Below, in pieces: positions 30,701-45,700 of a DNA stretch of 64,000 nt. A program made the position numbers and the translations under genes. How positions within the stretch are numbered: position 1 is the first letter of the stretch; each line of letters starts with the position of its first letter. The stretch is from Mesostigma viride (lineage: Eukaryota; Streptophyta; Mesostigmatophyceae; Mesostigmatales; Mesostigmataceae). Below the pieces are notes generated by a model. The model was not told where the DNA came from. It saw only the letters and a list, made by a program, of their open reading frames with translations, and did not search any database. Where the stretch lies: assembly GCA_009746045.1 (NCBI GenBank), contig RPFO01000276.1, positions 2,258,619 to 2,322,618 on the forward strand, written 5' to 3'.

Positions 30701-33700
30701 ATTGGATGAGGTGGGTCGATGGGTAGTATTGGATGAGGTGGGTCGATGGGTGGTATTGGATGAGGTGGGTCGATGGGTGGTATTGGATGAGGCGGGTCGA
30801 TGGGTGGTATTGGATGCGGTGGGTCGATGGGTGGTATTGGATGAGGTGGGTCGATGGGTGGTATTGGATGAGGTGGGTCGATGGGTAGTATTGGATGAGG
30901 TGGGTCGATGGGTAGTATTGGATGAGGTGGGTCGATGGGTGGTATTGGATGAGGTGGGTGGATGGGTGATATTGGATGAGGTGGGTGGATGGGTGGTATT
31001 GGATGAGGTGGGTCGATGGGTAATATCGGATGAGGTGGGTCGATGGGTGGTACTGGATGAGGTGGGTCGATGGGTGATATTGGATGAGTTGGGTCGATGG
31101 GTGGTATTGGATGAGGTGGGTCGATGGGTGGTATTGGATGAGGTGGGTCGATGGGTGGTATTGGATGAGGTGGGTGGATGGGTAGTATTGGATGAGGTGG
31201 GTCGATGGGTAGTATTGGATGAGGTGGGTCGATGGGTGGTGTTGAATGAGGTGGGTTGATGGGTGATATTGGATGAGGTGGGTGGATGGGTGATATTGGA
31301 TGAGGTGGGTGGATGGGTGGTGTTGGATGAGGTGGGTCGATGGGTAGTATTGGATGAGGTGGGTCGATGGGTGGTATTGGATGAGGTGGGTCGATGGGTG
31401 GTATTGGATGAGGTGGGTCGATGGGTGATATTGGATGAGGTGGGTCGATGGGTGATATTGGATGAGGTGGGTCGATGGGTGATATTGGATGAGGTGGGTC
31501 GATGGGTGGTATTGGATGAGGTGGGTCCATGGGTGGTATTGGATGAGGTGGGTCGATGGGCGATATTGGATGAGGTGGGTCGATGGGTGGTATCGGATGA
31601 GGTGGGTCGATGGGTGGTATTGGATGAGGTGGGTCGATGGGTAGTATTGGATGAGGTGGGTCGATGGGTAGTATTGGATGAGGTGGGTCGATGGGTGGTA
31701 TTGGATGAGGTGGGTCGATGGGTGGTATTGGATGAGGCGGGTGGATGGGTGGTATTGGATGAGGTGGGTGGATGGGTGGTATTGGATGAGGTGGGTCGAT
31801 GGGTGGTATTGGATGAGGTGGGTCGATGGGTGGTATTGGATGAGGTGGGTCGATGGGTAGTATTGGATGAGGTGGGTCGATGGGTAGTATTGGATGAGGT
31901 GGGTCGATGGGTGATATTGGATGAGGTGGGTCGATGGGTGGTATTGGATGAGGTGGGTCGATGGGTGGTATTGGATGAGGTGGGTCGATGGGTGGTATTG
32001 GATGAGGTGGGTCGATGGGTAGTATTGGATGAGGTGGGTCGATGGGTAGTATTGGATGAGGTGGGTCGATGGGTGGTGTTGAATGAGGTGGGTTGATGGT
32101 TGGTATTGGATGAGGTGGGTGGATGGGTGGTATTGGATGAGGTGGGTGGATGGGTGGTATTGGATGAGGTGGGTCGATGGGTGGTATTGGATGAGGTGGG
32201 TCGATGGGTGGTGTTGAATGAGGTGGGTGGATGGTTGGTATTGGATGAGGTGGGTGGATGGGCGATATTGGATGAGGTGGGTGGATGGGTGGTATTGGAT
32301 GAGGTGGGTCGAGGGGTGGTATTGGATGAGGTGGGTCGATGGGTGATATTGGATGAGGTGGGTCGATGGGTGATATTGGATGAGGTGGGTCGATGGGTAG
32401 TATTGGATGAGGTGGGTCGATGGGTGGTGTTGAATGAGGTGGGTTGATGGTTGGTATTGGATGAGGTGGGTCGATGGGTGATATTTGATGAGGTGGGTCG
32501 ATGGGTGGTATTGGATGAGGTGGGTGGATGGGTGGTGTTGGATGAGGTGGGTGGATGGGTGGTATTGGATGAGGTGGGTCGATGGGTGATATTGGATGAG
32601 GTGGGTCGATGGGTGGTATTGGATGAGGTGGGTGGAGGGGTGGTGTTGGATGAGGTGGGTGGATGGGTGGTATTGGATGAGGTGGGTCGATGGGTGGTAT
32701 TGGATGAGGTGGGTCGATGGGTGGTATTGGATGAGGTGGGTCGATGGGTGGTGTTGGATGAGGTGGGTGGATGGGTGATATTGGATGAGGCGGGTGGATG
32801 GGTGGTATTGGATGAGGTGGGTCGATGGGTGATATTGGATGAGGTGGGTCGATGGGTGATATTGGATGAGGTGGGTTGATGGGTGATATTGGATGAGGCG
32901 GGTGGATGGGTGGTATTGGATGAGGTGGGTCGATGGGTGATGTTGGATGAGGTGGGTGGATTGGTGGTATTGGATGAGGTGGGTCGATGGGTGGTATTGG
33001 ATGAGTTGGGTGGATGGGTGGTATTGGATGAGGTGGGTCGATGGGTGGTATTGGATGAGGTGGGTCGATGGGTGGTATTGGATGAGGTAGGTCGATGGGT
33101 AGCTCTGTGTTTTTTTAATCGTAGTATCTTTTTTAGGTGAGATGGCCTGATGGATGACTGCGCGGTTCTGCATCAGCCATAAGCGTTACACTCTTGTCTG
33201 CAAGAACATTCATTACGACGCCCTGGCAGTAATTCATCTTTCAGAGTCATTGGAAAGAAGTCTGCCAAGTCGCGTCTATGCAGTCTGTTCAAGTGAGGCT
33301 GTTGATTGGGTGGTTGGCTCGTGTATCCCCCTGCCCAGGGCATGCCTGGGGCACACATTCTTTAACCAACCGCCCCATGTGGCCGTGACTGCCTGTACAG
33401 TGACCCAGCACACTAGGAATGCCCTGATGCTCCGGGTGGGTGCGTGTGTGACAGATGCGGCCAACCTCGTGCGGGGTGGCGTGAAGTCTATCGGCGTAGC
33501 CTCTGGTTTTGCTGGGTGCATGATCTGCATTCGCACGCAAGCACTTTCCTAAGGGCCGGCTGTGCTGCCGCCTCACAGTTTGCCTTTATCAGCGTGGCCA
33601 CTTTCTCCCATGATCCTTTGCCTTTATCAGCGTGGCCACTTTGTCCCATGATCCTCAGGGTGAAAGAACAGGCAATGATGTCAGCACAGCCTGCAGTGCT

Positions 33701-36700
33701 TTCCAGTGCAGGAAATGTCCGTGCAGCCACGCATGTGAGCCGCCCCTCAAGTGGTGGGGCGAAGGGAGGGAAGGAATGGCAGTCGGTACCTGGTTGTGCA
33801 GGGACGGTCCGTCCATGGACTAATGTCGCTGACATGGCATGGTTCTGGGTGGTGGTATTGGCTGTGGTGCCACGGTTGGATCCGTCACTGCCCCCAATAC
33901 TGCCGTGGGCGGCATGGTGTGCCCCCTTTATTGCCGTGGGCGGCGTGTTTTGCCCCTCTTTTTGTCGTGGTCGGGGTGGTTGGCCCCCCTGTTGCAGGGC
34001 CACACGATCAAGAACCCTAAGACCCAGATCGCGCAGGCGCTGCGGCAGATCCCTGCGCGGCAGCGTATTCTGGTCACCGGCACGCCTGTGCAGAACAAAC
34101 TGCAGGTGGGTGCACAGGGTTGTGGGTGCGGGGGGTCAAGCATGCTATTCTACCAAAACTGGTTATTTTTTCACCCTCGGTTGGCCATGCCATAGTAATG
34201 CCTGGGACCTCTATCATCGTCTCCTTCAAAGGAGACGCACCGCGGATTCCTTACCGGGGCAAACACTGCGAAGATGCAATTGGCGGGCCATTGCGTGTCC
34301 CTCCATCCTTCACGGCCCAGCGATGGCTTATAATGTGGGATGGTGCAGAGCCCGTGCAGCATGGTAGGGGAGGCGGGTCGCCCGTTGCATGGTAGGGCAT
34401 GGTAGGACCCTTTTGCCTCCAAAAACAAGCACCAACCTCTCTGTAGGTGGACCACACTGGTTCACGGCCGTATTTTCTTTTTCCTCTCCTGCCTTTGACC
34501 TGCGCGGTCGTTGGCTGCTGCCATCGCCACCGCTTCTCCATGCTTCCCCACGTCTCCGCGCTCCCTGCCCTGCCTCCCACAGGAGATGTGGGCGCTCTTC
34601 GATTTCTGCTGCCACGGCCTGCTCTGCGATGACGTCAAGAGGTGGGCAACCAGGGTTGTGCCTGGTGCGAGTGTGGTGCAGGGCGTAAGGGCAAGGGCAA
34701 GGGTGTGGGGGGCGTAAGGGCATGGAAGGGAGTGCCCGTAGGTGAGCGCTCATCGCCAGGGGTCAAGGGTTGCGGGGGAGGCGGTCGTGGAGGCTGGGCG
34801 CTCATGCAGATACGGGTACAGGGTTACGGGTGATGGCCATGCCTTGCATGTCAACGCAAGCACCATCCCCCTGCTGCTGGTGTTGTGTCTGCCCATGGCA
34901 GCCCTCCTGTGCTTCTCTGGCAGCCAGCGCATGTGGGCATGTGCCATGCTTGCAGACACACGCAGGCGCGCCGGAGGCACATAGCACAGCCGAGGCACCT
35001 AGCATACCGTATGTGCATGCTCAGACGACTTGCATGAACGCGTGCGGGTTTTGGAAATGATAACTGCGGCCACCGGCAAAAGCTTGAACTGTTCCTGTTT
35101 GCTTGCTGCTCTGGTTTTGTTCCTTGGCTCGTCGGGGACGGGTGTGGCCATGACGCAATGATTAGCCGGGCCCGACCACGTGTACCGGATGTTGCCATGA
35201 TGTCTGCCTCCAGCCTGACAGTTTCCTCGCCGCCTGGCTCATCGCTCGCTGCCTGGCGGTTGCTGCCTGTCATCACTGGCTGCCCGCCTGCCCACCCCCC
35301 AGCTTCAAGGTGGAGTACGAGAACAAGATCCAGGATGGGAGGGACCGCAGCGCATCGCACAGGGAGCGGGAGGTCGGCATCGAGGCAGAGAAGGTACGTT
35401 TACTTGTTTTGCTGGTCTAGGTGCTGCGGGGCCAAAGAAGATACCGGTGGCTCTCCCTTTTGTAAATTGTTTTTGTGGCTGTGGTTGGTGGCAGACAAGG
35501 TTGGGCCATGCATGGTGACGTAGAAATGGTGGGGCCGTGATTGTTGGGAGTGCCAGGCGACAGCTGGCACGTGTGCACCTCTGATCAGCACCATGACCCC
35601 TTGTGTGCTTAAGAACCACATCGCTGCTAGAAGCACTATTGTTTTGTGTTTGGTTGGGTGCTGGCAGGCTAGCGTATGTAGCTGTCTTGTTGTGTATTTA
35701 TATCTTGTTTGCAAGAAAGGGGCGTCACCATATAAAATGCAGGCTTATAATGGCCAGGGGTCTCCTTACAGTGGCCAGGGGGCTTGAAACCAACATTCGC
35801 AACACGTGGTTAAAACGCCAGTTATGCATGGTTGCTTCTTATGCATGGTTGCTTCATGCTCCGTTCCCAGTCATGATAGTAATGGACCATTGATAGACAT
35901 CTGCTTCGTGTTCCGTTCCCAATCATGATAGTAATGGACCATTGATAGACATCTGCTTCATGCTCCGTTCCCAATCATGATAGTAATGGACCATTGATAG
36001 ACATCTGCTTCGTGCTCCGTTCCCAGTCATGATAGTAATGGACCATTGATAGACATCTGCTTCGTGTTCCGTTCCCAATCATGATAGTAATGGACCATTG
36101 ATAGACATCTGCTTCATGCTCCGTTCCCAATCATGATAGTAATGGACCATTGATAGACATCTGCTTCATGCTCCGTTCCCAATCATGATAGTAATGGACC
36201 ATTGATAGACATCTGCTTCATGCTCCGTTCCCAATCATGATAGTAATGGACCATTGATAGACATCTGCTTCATGCTCCGTTCCCAATCAGGATAGTAATG
36301 GACCATTGATAGACATCTGCTTCATGCTCCGTTCCCAGTCATGATAGTAATGGACCATTGATAGACATCTGCTTCGTGTTCCGTTCCCAATCATGATAGT
36401 AATGGACCATTGATAGACATCTGCTTCATGCTCCGTTCCCAGTCATGATAGTAATGGACCATTGATAGACATCTGCTTCGTGTTCCGTTCCCAGTCATGA
36501 TAGTAATGGACCATTGATAGACATCTGCTTCATGCTCCGTTCCCAATCATGATAGTAATGGACCATTGATAGACATCTGCTTCGTGCTCCGTTCCCAATC
36601 ATGATAGTAATGGACCATTGATAGACATCTGCTTCATGCTCCGTTCCCAGTCATGATAGTAATGGACCATTGATAGACATCTGCTTCGTGTTCCGTTCCC

Positions 36701-39700
36701 AATCATGATAGTAATGGACCATTGATAGACATCTGCTTCATGTTCCGTTCCCAGTCATGATAGTAATGGACCATTGATAGACATCTGCTTCGTGTTCCGT
36801 TCCCAGTCATGATAGTAATGGACCATTGATAGACATCTGCTTCATGCTCCCAGTCATGATAGTAATGGACCATTGATAGACATCTGCTTCATGCTCCGTT
36901 CCCATTCATGATAGTAATGGACCATTTATAGACATCTGCTCCATGCTCCGTTCCCAATCATGATAGTAATGGACCATTGATAGACATCTGCTTCATGTTC
37001 CGTTCCCAGTCATGATAGTAATGGACCATTGATAGACATCTGCTCCATGCTCCGTTCCCAATCATGATAGTAATGGACCATTTATAGACATCTGCTCCAT
37101 GCTCCGTTCCCAATCATGATAGTAATGGACCATTGATAGACATCTGCTCCATGCTCCGTTCCCAATCATGATAGTAATGGACCATTTATAGACATCTGCT
37201 CCATGCTCCGTTCCCAATCATGATAGTAATGGACCATTGATAGACATCTGCTCCATGCTCCGTTCCCAATCATGATAGTAATGGACCATTGATAGACATC
37301 TGCTTCATGCTCCGTTCCCAGTCATGATAGTAATGGACCATTGATAGACATCTGCTTCGTGTTCCGTTCCCAGTCATGATAGTAATGGACCATTGATAGA
37401 CATCTGCTTCATGTTCCGTTCCCAATCATGATAGTAATGGACCATTGATAGACATCTGCTTCATGTTCCGTTCCCAGTCATGATAGTAATGGACCATTGA
37501 TAGACATCTGCTTCGTGCTCCGTTCCCAATCAGGATAGTAATGGACCATTGATAGACATCTGCTTCATGCTCCGTTCCCAATCATGATAGTAATGGACCA
37601 TTGATAGACATCTGCTTCGTGCTCCGTTCCCAGTCATGATAGTAATGGACCATTGATAGACATCTGCTTCATGTTCCGTTCCCAATCATGATAGTAATGG
37701 ACCATTGATAGACATCTGCTTCGTGCTCCGTTCCCAGTCATGATAGTAATGGACCATTGATAGACATCTGCTTCATGCTCCGTTCCCAATCATGATAGTA
37801 ATGGACCATTGATAGACATCTGCTTCGTGCTCCGTTCCCAGTCATGATAGTAATGGACCATTGATAGACATCTGCTTCATGCTCCGTTCCCAATCAGGAT
37901 AGTAATGGACCATTGATAGACATCTGCTTCATGCTCCGTTCCCAGTCATGATAGTAATGGACCATTGATAGACATCTGCTTCATGCTCCGTTCCCAATCA
38001 TGATAGTAATGGACCATTGATAGACATCTGCTTCGTGCTCCGTTCCCAGTCATGATAGTAATGGACCATTGATAGACATCTGCTTCATGCTCCGTTCCCA
38101 ATCAGGATAGTAATGGACCATTGATAGACATCTGCTTCGTGCTCCGTTCCCAGTCATGATAGTAATGGACCATTGATAGACATCTGCTTCATGCTTCGTT
38201 CCCAGTCATGATAGTAATGGACCATTGATAGACATCTGCTTCGTGTTCCGTTCCCAATCATGATAGTAATGGACCATTGATAGACATCTGCTTCATGCTC
38301 CGTTCCCAATCATGATAGTAATGGACCATTGATAGACATCTGCTTCATGCTCCGTTCCCAGTCATGATAGTAATGGACCATTGATAGACATCTGCTTCAT
38401 GCTCCCAGTCATGATAGTAATGGACCATTGATAGACATCTGCTTCGTGCTCCGTTCCCAGTCATGATAGTAATGGACCATTGATAGACATCTGCTTCATG
38501 CTCCGTTCCCAATCAGGATAGTAATGGACCATTGATAGACATCTGCTTCGTGCTCCGTTCCCAGTCATGATAGTAATGGACCATTGATAGACATCTGCTT
38601 CATGCTCCGTTCCCAGTCATGATAGTAATGGACCATTGATAGACATCTGCTTCATGCTCCGTTCCCAATCATGATAGTAATGGACCATTGATAGACATCT
38701 GCTTCATGCTCCGTTCCCAATCATGATAGTAATGGACCATTGATAGACATCTGCTTCATGCTCCGTTCCCAATCATGATAGTAATGGACCATTGATAGAC
38801 ATCTGCTTCATGCTCCGTTCCCAGTCATGATAGTAATGGACCATTGATAGACATCTGCTTCATGCTCCCAGTCATGATAGTAATGGACCATTGATAGACA
38901 TCTGCTTCGTGCTCCGTTCCCAGTCATGATAGTAATGGACCATTGATAGACATCTGCTTCATGTTCCGTTCCCAGTCATGATAGTAATGGACCATTGATA
39001 GACATCTGCTTCGTGCTCCGTTCCCAGTCATGATAGTAATGGACCATTGATAGACATCTGCTTCATGCTCCGTTCCCAGTCATGATAGTAATGGACCATT
39101 GATAGACATCTGCTTCATGTTCCGTTCCCAATCATGATAGTAATGGACCATTGATAGACATCTGCTTCATGTTCCGTTCCCAATCATGATAGTAATGGAC
39201 CATTGATAGACATCTGCTTCATGCTCCGTTCCCAATCATGATAGCAATGGACCATTGATAGACATCTGCTTCAGGCATCATTTTCCTGTGCAATTGCTGG
39301 CCTGAGATCCAGGGATGCTCATGGGTTGTTTTCTTACGGGGTGATACTTGTGGTCTGCGGTGTCCGGCAACACGCTGGGGGTGTCAGGCCCTGCGCAAGA
39401 AAATCGCTCCCTATTTCCTTCGGCGGGAGAAGGGCGTTCTCTTCGGCAACGACCCAGCGGGCCAAGCGAGCAACCCGAGCCGTGCGTCCGAGTCCGCGGC
39501 AGCTGTCTCCATCGACGGTGATGAGGAGGGCGTGGGCACTGCCAGCGAGGCCCCTGCTGCTTCATTGCCATCGTCTTCTACTGCCACTGCCACCACCAAG
39601 ACCGCCACCCTGAGCAAGAAGAATGACCTCATCGTGTGGCTCAAGCTGACTTGCGCGCAGGTGCGCCACTTACCTCGTTTGACCATGCTCAGAGCGCACG

Positions 39701-42700
39701 TCCATTCTCCCGCGCAGTGCGTTTCAAAAGCTGATGGCATGCCCCTGCGTAATTCCTGAGCCAATGTTGGAAGCCGTGGCCTGTCATGGCCTGTCGTGGC
39801 CTGTCGTGGCCTGTCATGGCCTGTCATGGCCTGTCATGGCCTGTCATGGCCTGTCATGGCCTGTCATGGCCTGTCATGGCCTGTCATGGCCTGTCATGGC
39901 CTGTCATGGCCTGTCATGGCCTGTCATGGCCTGTCATGGCCTGTCATGGCCTGTCATGGCCTGTCATGGCCTGTCATGGCCTGTCATGGCCTGTCATGGC
40001 CTGTCATGGCCTGTCATGGCCTGTCATGGCCTGTCATGGCCTGTCATGGCCTGTCATGGCCTGTCATGGCCTGTCATGGCCTGTCATGGCCTGTCATGGC
40101 CTGTCATGGCCTGTCATGGCCTGTCATGGCCTGTCATGGCCTGTCATGGCCTGTCATGGCCTGTCATGGCCTGTCATGGCCTGTCATGGCCTGTCATGGC
40201 CTGTCATGGCCTGTCATGGCCTGTCATGGCCTGTCATGGCCTGTCATGGCCTGTCATTGGCTAATCTGTTTCAGTGTGCACCTGTGTGTGCAGGGAAGTG
40301 GATGCTGCCTCTAACCAAGCCGCTGCCGCCTACAGGCGCAAGGCCCCTGGTGTGCTTGTTCGCAGAGGCTTGCAGGGTGAAGGAATGCCAGAGGTTTCAG
40401 GTTGCACGATTGTACAGGGTTATCTGTATGCGGACCGTTCGAGTTTGGGTTCGCGCTAGGGTCAAGGAAGCACATTAGCCCAAAGGTGCTGCCATCCTTT
40501 TGGGCCCCTGCTGCTCTGACTGCTACTTCGCCTGCTTCGCCCGGTCGCCTCCGCTGCACCCCTTGCTGCCTGCCTCGCTCGGCCCCCGCCGCATCCCTTG
40601 CTGCCTGCCACGCTCGGCCCCCGCCGCATCCCTGGCTGCCTGTCCGCAGGCTCATGGTGCCGTGGGATGCATGTCCAGAAAAAGCATTTCATCAGCAGGA
40701 GGTGGTGAGGCCGCATGGGATTCTGCGGCTGGCAGCCTGCATGGCATGCCACTTCCAATGCAGCCCGTTTCGTGCCTTGGTAATTCCTGGCGGGGGGAAC
40801 CAAGTTCATGCAAGAACCGTTTCCCATTCATGCCAAGGCAGCACAGCCAGAGTGGTGTGATGGGGCCGCCGCTCCAAGTGGGTAGGGACGCTGGGCTGAG
40901 TATTCCTTTCGTCCTGGGTTGCAATCTGCTCAGATTCTGATTGGCCCCTGGTGCGATACATGTTGGCCCCTTCCCTTCTCCTTCCCCACGCCCACAACCA
41001 CCTGGCCTTGGGTCACAGCGCGAGCTGTACACCACCTTCCTGCGCAGCGCCGAGGTCAAGCGGGTGCTCAACAAGACGGGGTCCGCGCTCGCCGCGCTCA
41101 CGGTGAGGGCGTTGGGAACGGTTGCTGTCGACGTGCTCGTATTACTGCTTACGGTGCTATTGGCCCCACCTTCTCCGACACTGCTCCCAGATAACACAAT
41201 ACACACGCACACATACATACACTCACACCCGTATGGGCGCCCGCGAGCACGCATACCTTACACACAGTTTTGGTTTTACCCAACACAGTCGATGTCCCGG
41301 TCTCCGCCTCTGCCTTGCACTTTGTCTGTGTCGGAACAAGCGTGACTTGAGTGCAGCGCGTGTTTGCAATGTGGTTTCTGTTTGCGGACGTCACTCCTGT
41401 GGCTGGCCGCAAGGCTGCCACCTGAGGACATCGTATGGGTGCAAGATGGCAACAGGGCACTAGAGGGCTCCATGCCGATGACACGCACTTCGTGGATAGC
41501 CAAAGGGTGATTTTGGAAGGGTGCTGTCTCTATCTCTTTGTTGGCTCTTCAAGCTAGTAACGTGTTCCCCCCATTTGTCTGATCAAGTGTACAGGCACCG
41601 CTCGTGGTATGCGTCGGTAAACGCTGGTTTCCCTATTAGCTAAAAGCCATGGCTGCCTCACCGGCATACTGTCAGCATAGCATGTCACTATTGTATGAGC
41701 GTGGTGGGAAACTGTATGGTATATCCGCTGTAATTACCTGGAAGGCATCGGCTGGAATACCCGACCAATGGCCGACTAGTACTCACCCATCACATAAACT
41801 GTTGGCCCATGGCGTCCTTCGCACTCCCCAGGTGCTGAAGAAGATCTGCCAGCACCCTGTCCTATTGAAGAAAGGTGCCACGGCACGCGCGTCGGCCACT
41901 GAGTTTGATGACTTCATCGACGACAGCGAGCTGGGTGACAGCGGGGCCGACGACTCGATAGAGTGCGAAGAGGATGCGCAATCGGATGAGGAGGGGGACG
42001 GCGGCAAGTCTATGCGCTTACCTGCGGATTTCTCCCAACTGGTGGAGAGCACCCTAAAAACAGCTATCCTTGATGATGATGATGACGAGGACGAGGATGA
42101 CGGGGACAGCGCGACCAGTGGGGAGCCGAGGGGTATCGGTGGGGTTGCGGCGGTGCCACGTGGCTCTAAGCAGAAGCACAAGCCGCGGGCCAAGGGCTAT
42201 GGTGGCTCTGGCATCTGCCACGAGGCCGTCTCCTGCAAGATCTCCTTCTTGCGGCGCCTGCTGGTGCGTATGCTTGCACGCGCGTGCAGTGTCGGGTGTG
42301 AATGCTTGTGCCCGCTCATCACAGCAGATGCCGCACCGTGCAGTGTCGGGTGTGAATGCTTGTGCCCGCTCATCACAGCAGATGCCGCACCGTGCAGTGT
42401 CGGGTGTGAATGCTTGTGCCCGCTTATCACAGCAGATGCCGCACCGTGCAGTGTCGGGTGTGAATGCTTGTGCCCGCTTATCACAGCAGATGCCGCACCG
42501 TGCAGTGTCGGGTGTGAATGCTTGTGCCCGCTTATCACAGCAGATGCCGCACCGTGCAGTGTCGGGTGGGAATGCTTGTGCCCGCTTATCACAGCAGATG
42601 CCGCACCGTGCAGTGTCGGGTGTGAATGCTTGTGCCCGCTTATCACAGCAGATGCCGCACCGTGCAGTGTCGGGTGTGAATGCTTGTGCCCGCTTATCAC

Positions 42701-45700
42701 AGCAGATGCCGCACCGTGCAGTGTCGGGTGTGAATGCTTGTGCCCGCTTATCACAGCAGATGCCGCACCGTGCAGTGTCGGGTGTGAATGCTTGTGCCCG
42801 CTTATCGCAGCAGATGCCGCACCGTGCAGTGTCGGGTGTGAATGCTTGTGCCCGCTTATCGCAGCAGATGCCGCACCGTGCAGTGTCGGGTGGGAATGCT
42901 TGTGCCCGCTTATCACAGCAGATGCCGCACCGTGCAGTGTCGGGTGGAATGCTTGTGCCCGCTTATCACAGCAGATGCCGCACCGTGCAGTGTCGGGTGT
43001 GAATGCTTGTGCCCGCTTATCACAGCAGATGCCGCACCGTGCAGTGTCGGGTGTGAATGCTTGTGCCCGCTTATCGCAGCAGATGCCGCACCGTGCAGTG
43101 TCGGGTGTGAATGCTTGTGCCCGCTTATCACAGCAGATGCCGCACCGTGCAGTGTCGGGTGTGAATGCTTGTGCCCGCTTATCACAGCAGATGCCGCACC
43201 GTGCAGTGTCGGGTGTGAATGCTTGTGCCCGCTTATCACAGCAGATGCCGCACCGTGCAGTGTCGGGTGGAATGCTTGTGCCCGCTTATCACAGCAGATG
43301 CCGCACCGTGCAGTGTCGGGTGTGGAATGCTTGTGCCCGCTTATCACAGCAGATGCCGCACCGTGCAGTGTCGGGTGTGAATGCTTGTGCCCGCTTATCA
43401 CAGCAGATGCCGCACCGTGCAGTGTCGGGTGTGGAATGCTTGTGCCCGCTTATCACAGCAGATGCCGCACCGTGCAGTGTCGGGTGTGAATGCTTGTGCC
43501 CGCTTATCACAGCAGATGCCGCACCGTGCAGTGTCGGGTGGAATGCTTGTGCCCGCTTATCACAGCAGATGCCGCACCGTGCAGTGTCGGGTGTGAATGC
43601 TTGTGCCCGCTTATCACAGCAGATGCCGCACCGTGCAGTGTCGGGTGTGAATGCTTGTGCCCGCTTATCACAGCAGATGCCGCACCGTGCAGTGTCGGGT
43701 GTGAATGCTTGTGCCCGCTTATCACAGCAGATGCCGCACCGTGCAGTGTCGGGTGTGAATGCTTGTGCCCGCTTATCACAGCAGATGCCGCACCGTGCAG
43801 TGTCGGGTGGAATGCTTGTGCCCGCTTATCACAGCAGATGCCGCACCGTGCAGTGTCGGGTGGGAATGCTTGTGCCCGCTTATCACAGCAGATGCCGCAC
43901 CGTGCAGTGTCGGGTGGGAATGCTTGTGCCCGCTTATCACAGCAGATGCCGCACCGTGCAGTGTCGGGTGGAATGCTTGTGCCCGCTTATCACAGCAGAT
44001 GCCGCACCGTGCAGTGTCGGGTGTGAATGCTTGTGCCCGCTTATCACAGCAGATGCCGCACCGTGCAGTGTCGGGTGTGAATGCTTGTGCCCGCTTATCA
44101 CAGCAGATGCCGCACCGTGCAGTGTCGGGTGTGAATGCTTGTGCCCGCTTATCACAGCAGATGCCGCACCGTGCAGTGTCGGGTGTGAATGCTTGTGCCC
44201 GCTTATCACAGCAGATGCCGCACCGTGCAGTGTCGGGTGTGGAATGCTTGTGCCCGCTTATCACAGCAGATGCCGCACCGTGCAGTGTCGGGTGGGAATG
44301 CTTGTGCCCGCTTATCACAGCAGATGCCGCACCGTGCAGTGTCGGGTGGAATGCTTGTGCCCGCTTATCACAGCAGATGCCGCACCGTGCAGTGTCGGGT
44401 GTGAATGCTTGTGCCCGCTTATCACAGCAGATGCCGCACCGTGCAGTGTCGGGTGTGAATGCTTGTGCCCGCTTATCACAGCAGATGCCGCACCGTGCAG
44501 TGTCGGGTGTGAATGCTTGTGCCCGCTTATCACAGCAGATGCCGCACCGTGCAGTGTCGGGTGGGAATGCTTGTGCCCGCTTATCACAGCAGATGCCGCA
44601 CCGTGCAGTGTCGGGTGTGAATGCTTGTGCCCGCTTATCACAGCAGATGCCGCACCGTGCAGTGTCGGGTGGAATGCTTGTGCCCGCTTATCACAGCAGA
44701 TGCCGCACCGTGCAGTGTCGGGTGTGAATGCTTGTGCCCGCTTATCACAGCAGATGCCGCACCGTGCAGTGTCGGGTGTGAATGCTTGTGCCCGCTTATC
44801 ACAGCAGATGCCGCACCGTGCAGTGTCGGGTGTGAATGCTTGTGCCCGCTTATCACAGCAGATGCCGCACCGTGCAGTGTCGGGTGTGAATGCTTGTGCC
44901 CGCTTATCACAGCAGATGCCGCACCGTGCAGTGTCGGGTGTGAATGCTTGTGCCCGCTTATCACAGCAGATGCCGCACCGTGCAGTGTCGGGTGTGAATG
45001 CTTGTGCCCGCTTATCACAGCAGATGCCGCACCGTGCAGTGTCGGGTGTGAATGCTTGTGCCCGCTTATCACAGCAGATGCCGCACCGTGCAGTGTCGGG
45101 TGTGAATGCTTGTGCCCGCTTATCACAGCAGATGCCGCACCGTGCAGTGTCGGGTGTGAATGCTTGTGCCCGCTTATCACAGCAGATGCCGCACCGTGCA
45201 GTGTCGGGTGTGAATGCTTGTGCCCGCTTATCACAGCAGATGCCGCACCGTGCAGTGTCGGGTGTGAATGCTTGTGCCCGCTTATCACAGCAGATGCCGC
45301 ACCGTGCAGTGTCGGGTGTGAATGCTTGTGCCCGCTTATCACAGCAGATGCCGCACCGTGCAGTGTCGGGTGTGAATGCTTGTGCCCGCTTATCACAGCA
45401 GATGCCGCACCGTGCAGTGTCGGGTGTGAATGCTTGTGCCCGCTTATCACAGCAGATGCCGCACCGTGCAGTGTCGGGTGTGAATGCTTGTGCCCGCTTA
45501 TCACAGCAGATGCCGCACCGTGCAGTGTCGGGTGTGAATGCTTGTGCCCGCTTATCACAGCAGATGCCGCACCGTGCAGTGTCGGGTGTGAATGCTTGTG
45601 CCCGCTTATCACAGCAGATGCCGCACCGTGCAGTGTCGGGTGTGAATGCTTGTGCCCGCTTATCACAGCAGATGCCGCACCGTGCAGTGTCGGGTGTGAA

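Noticed and set aside
30036-33173. 1045-codon minus-strand frame of YHPSTHLIQ repeats and the plus-strand ILDEVGRWV frames
   Set aside because: Read-through of a 27-bp intronic minisatellite. Only 30024-30143 on the plus strand is exon.
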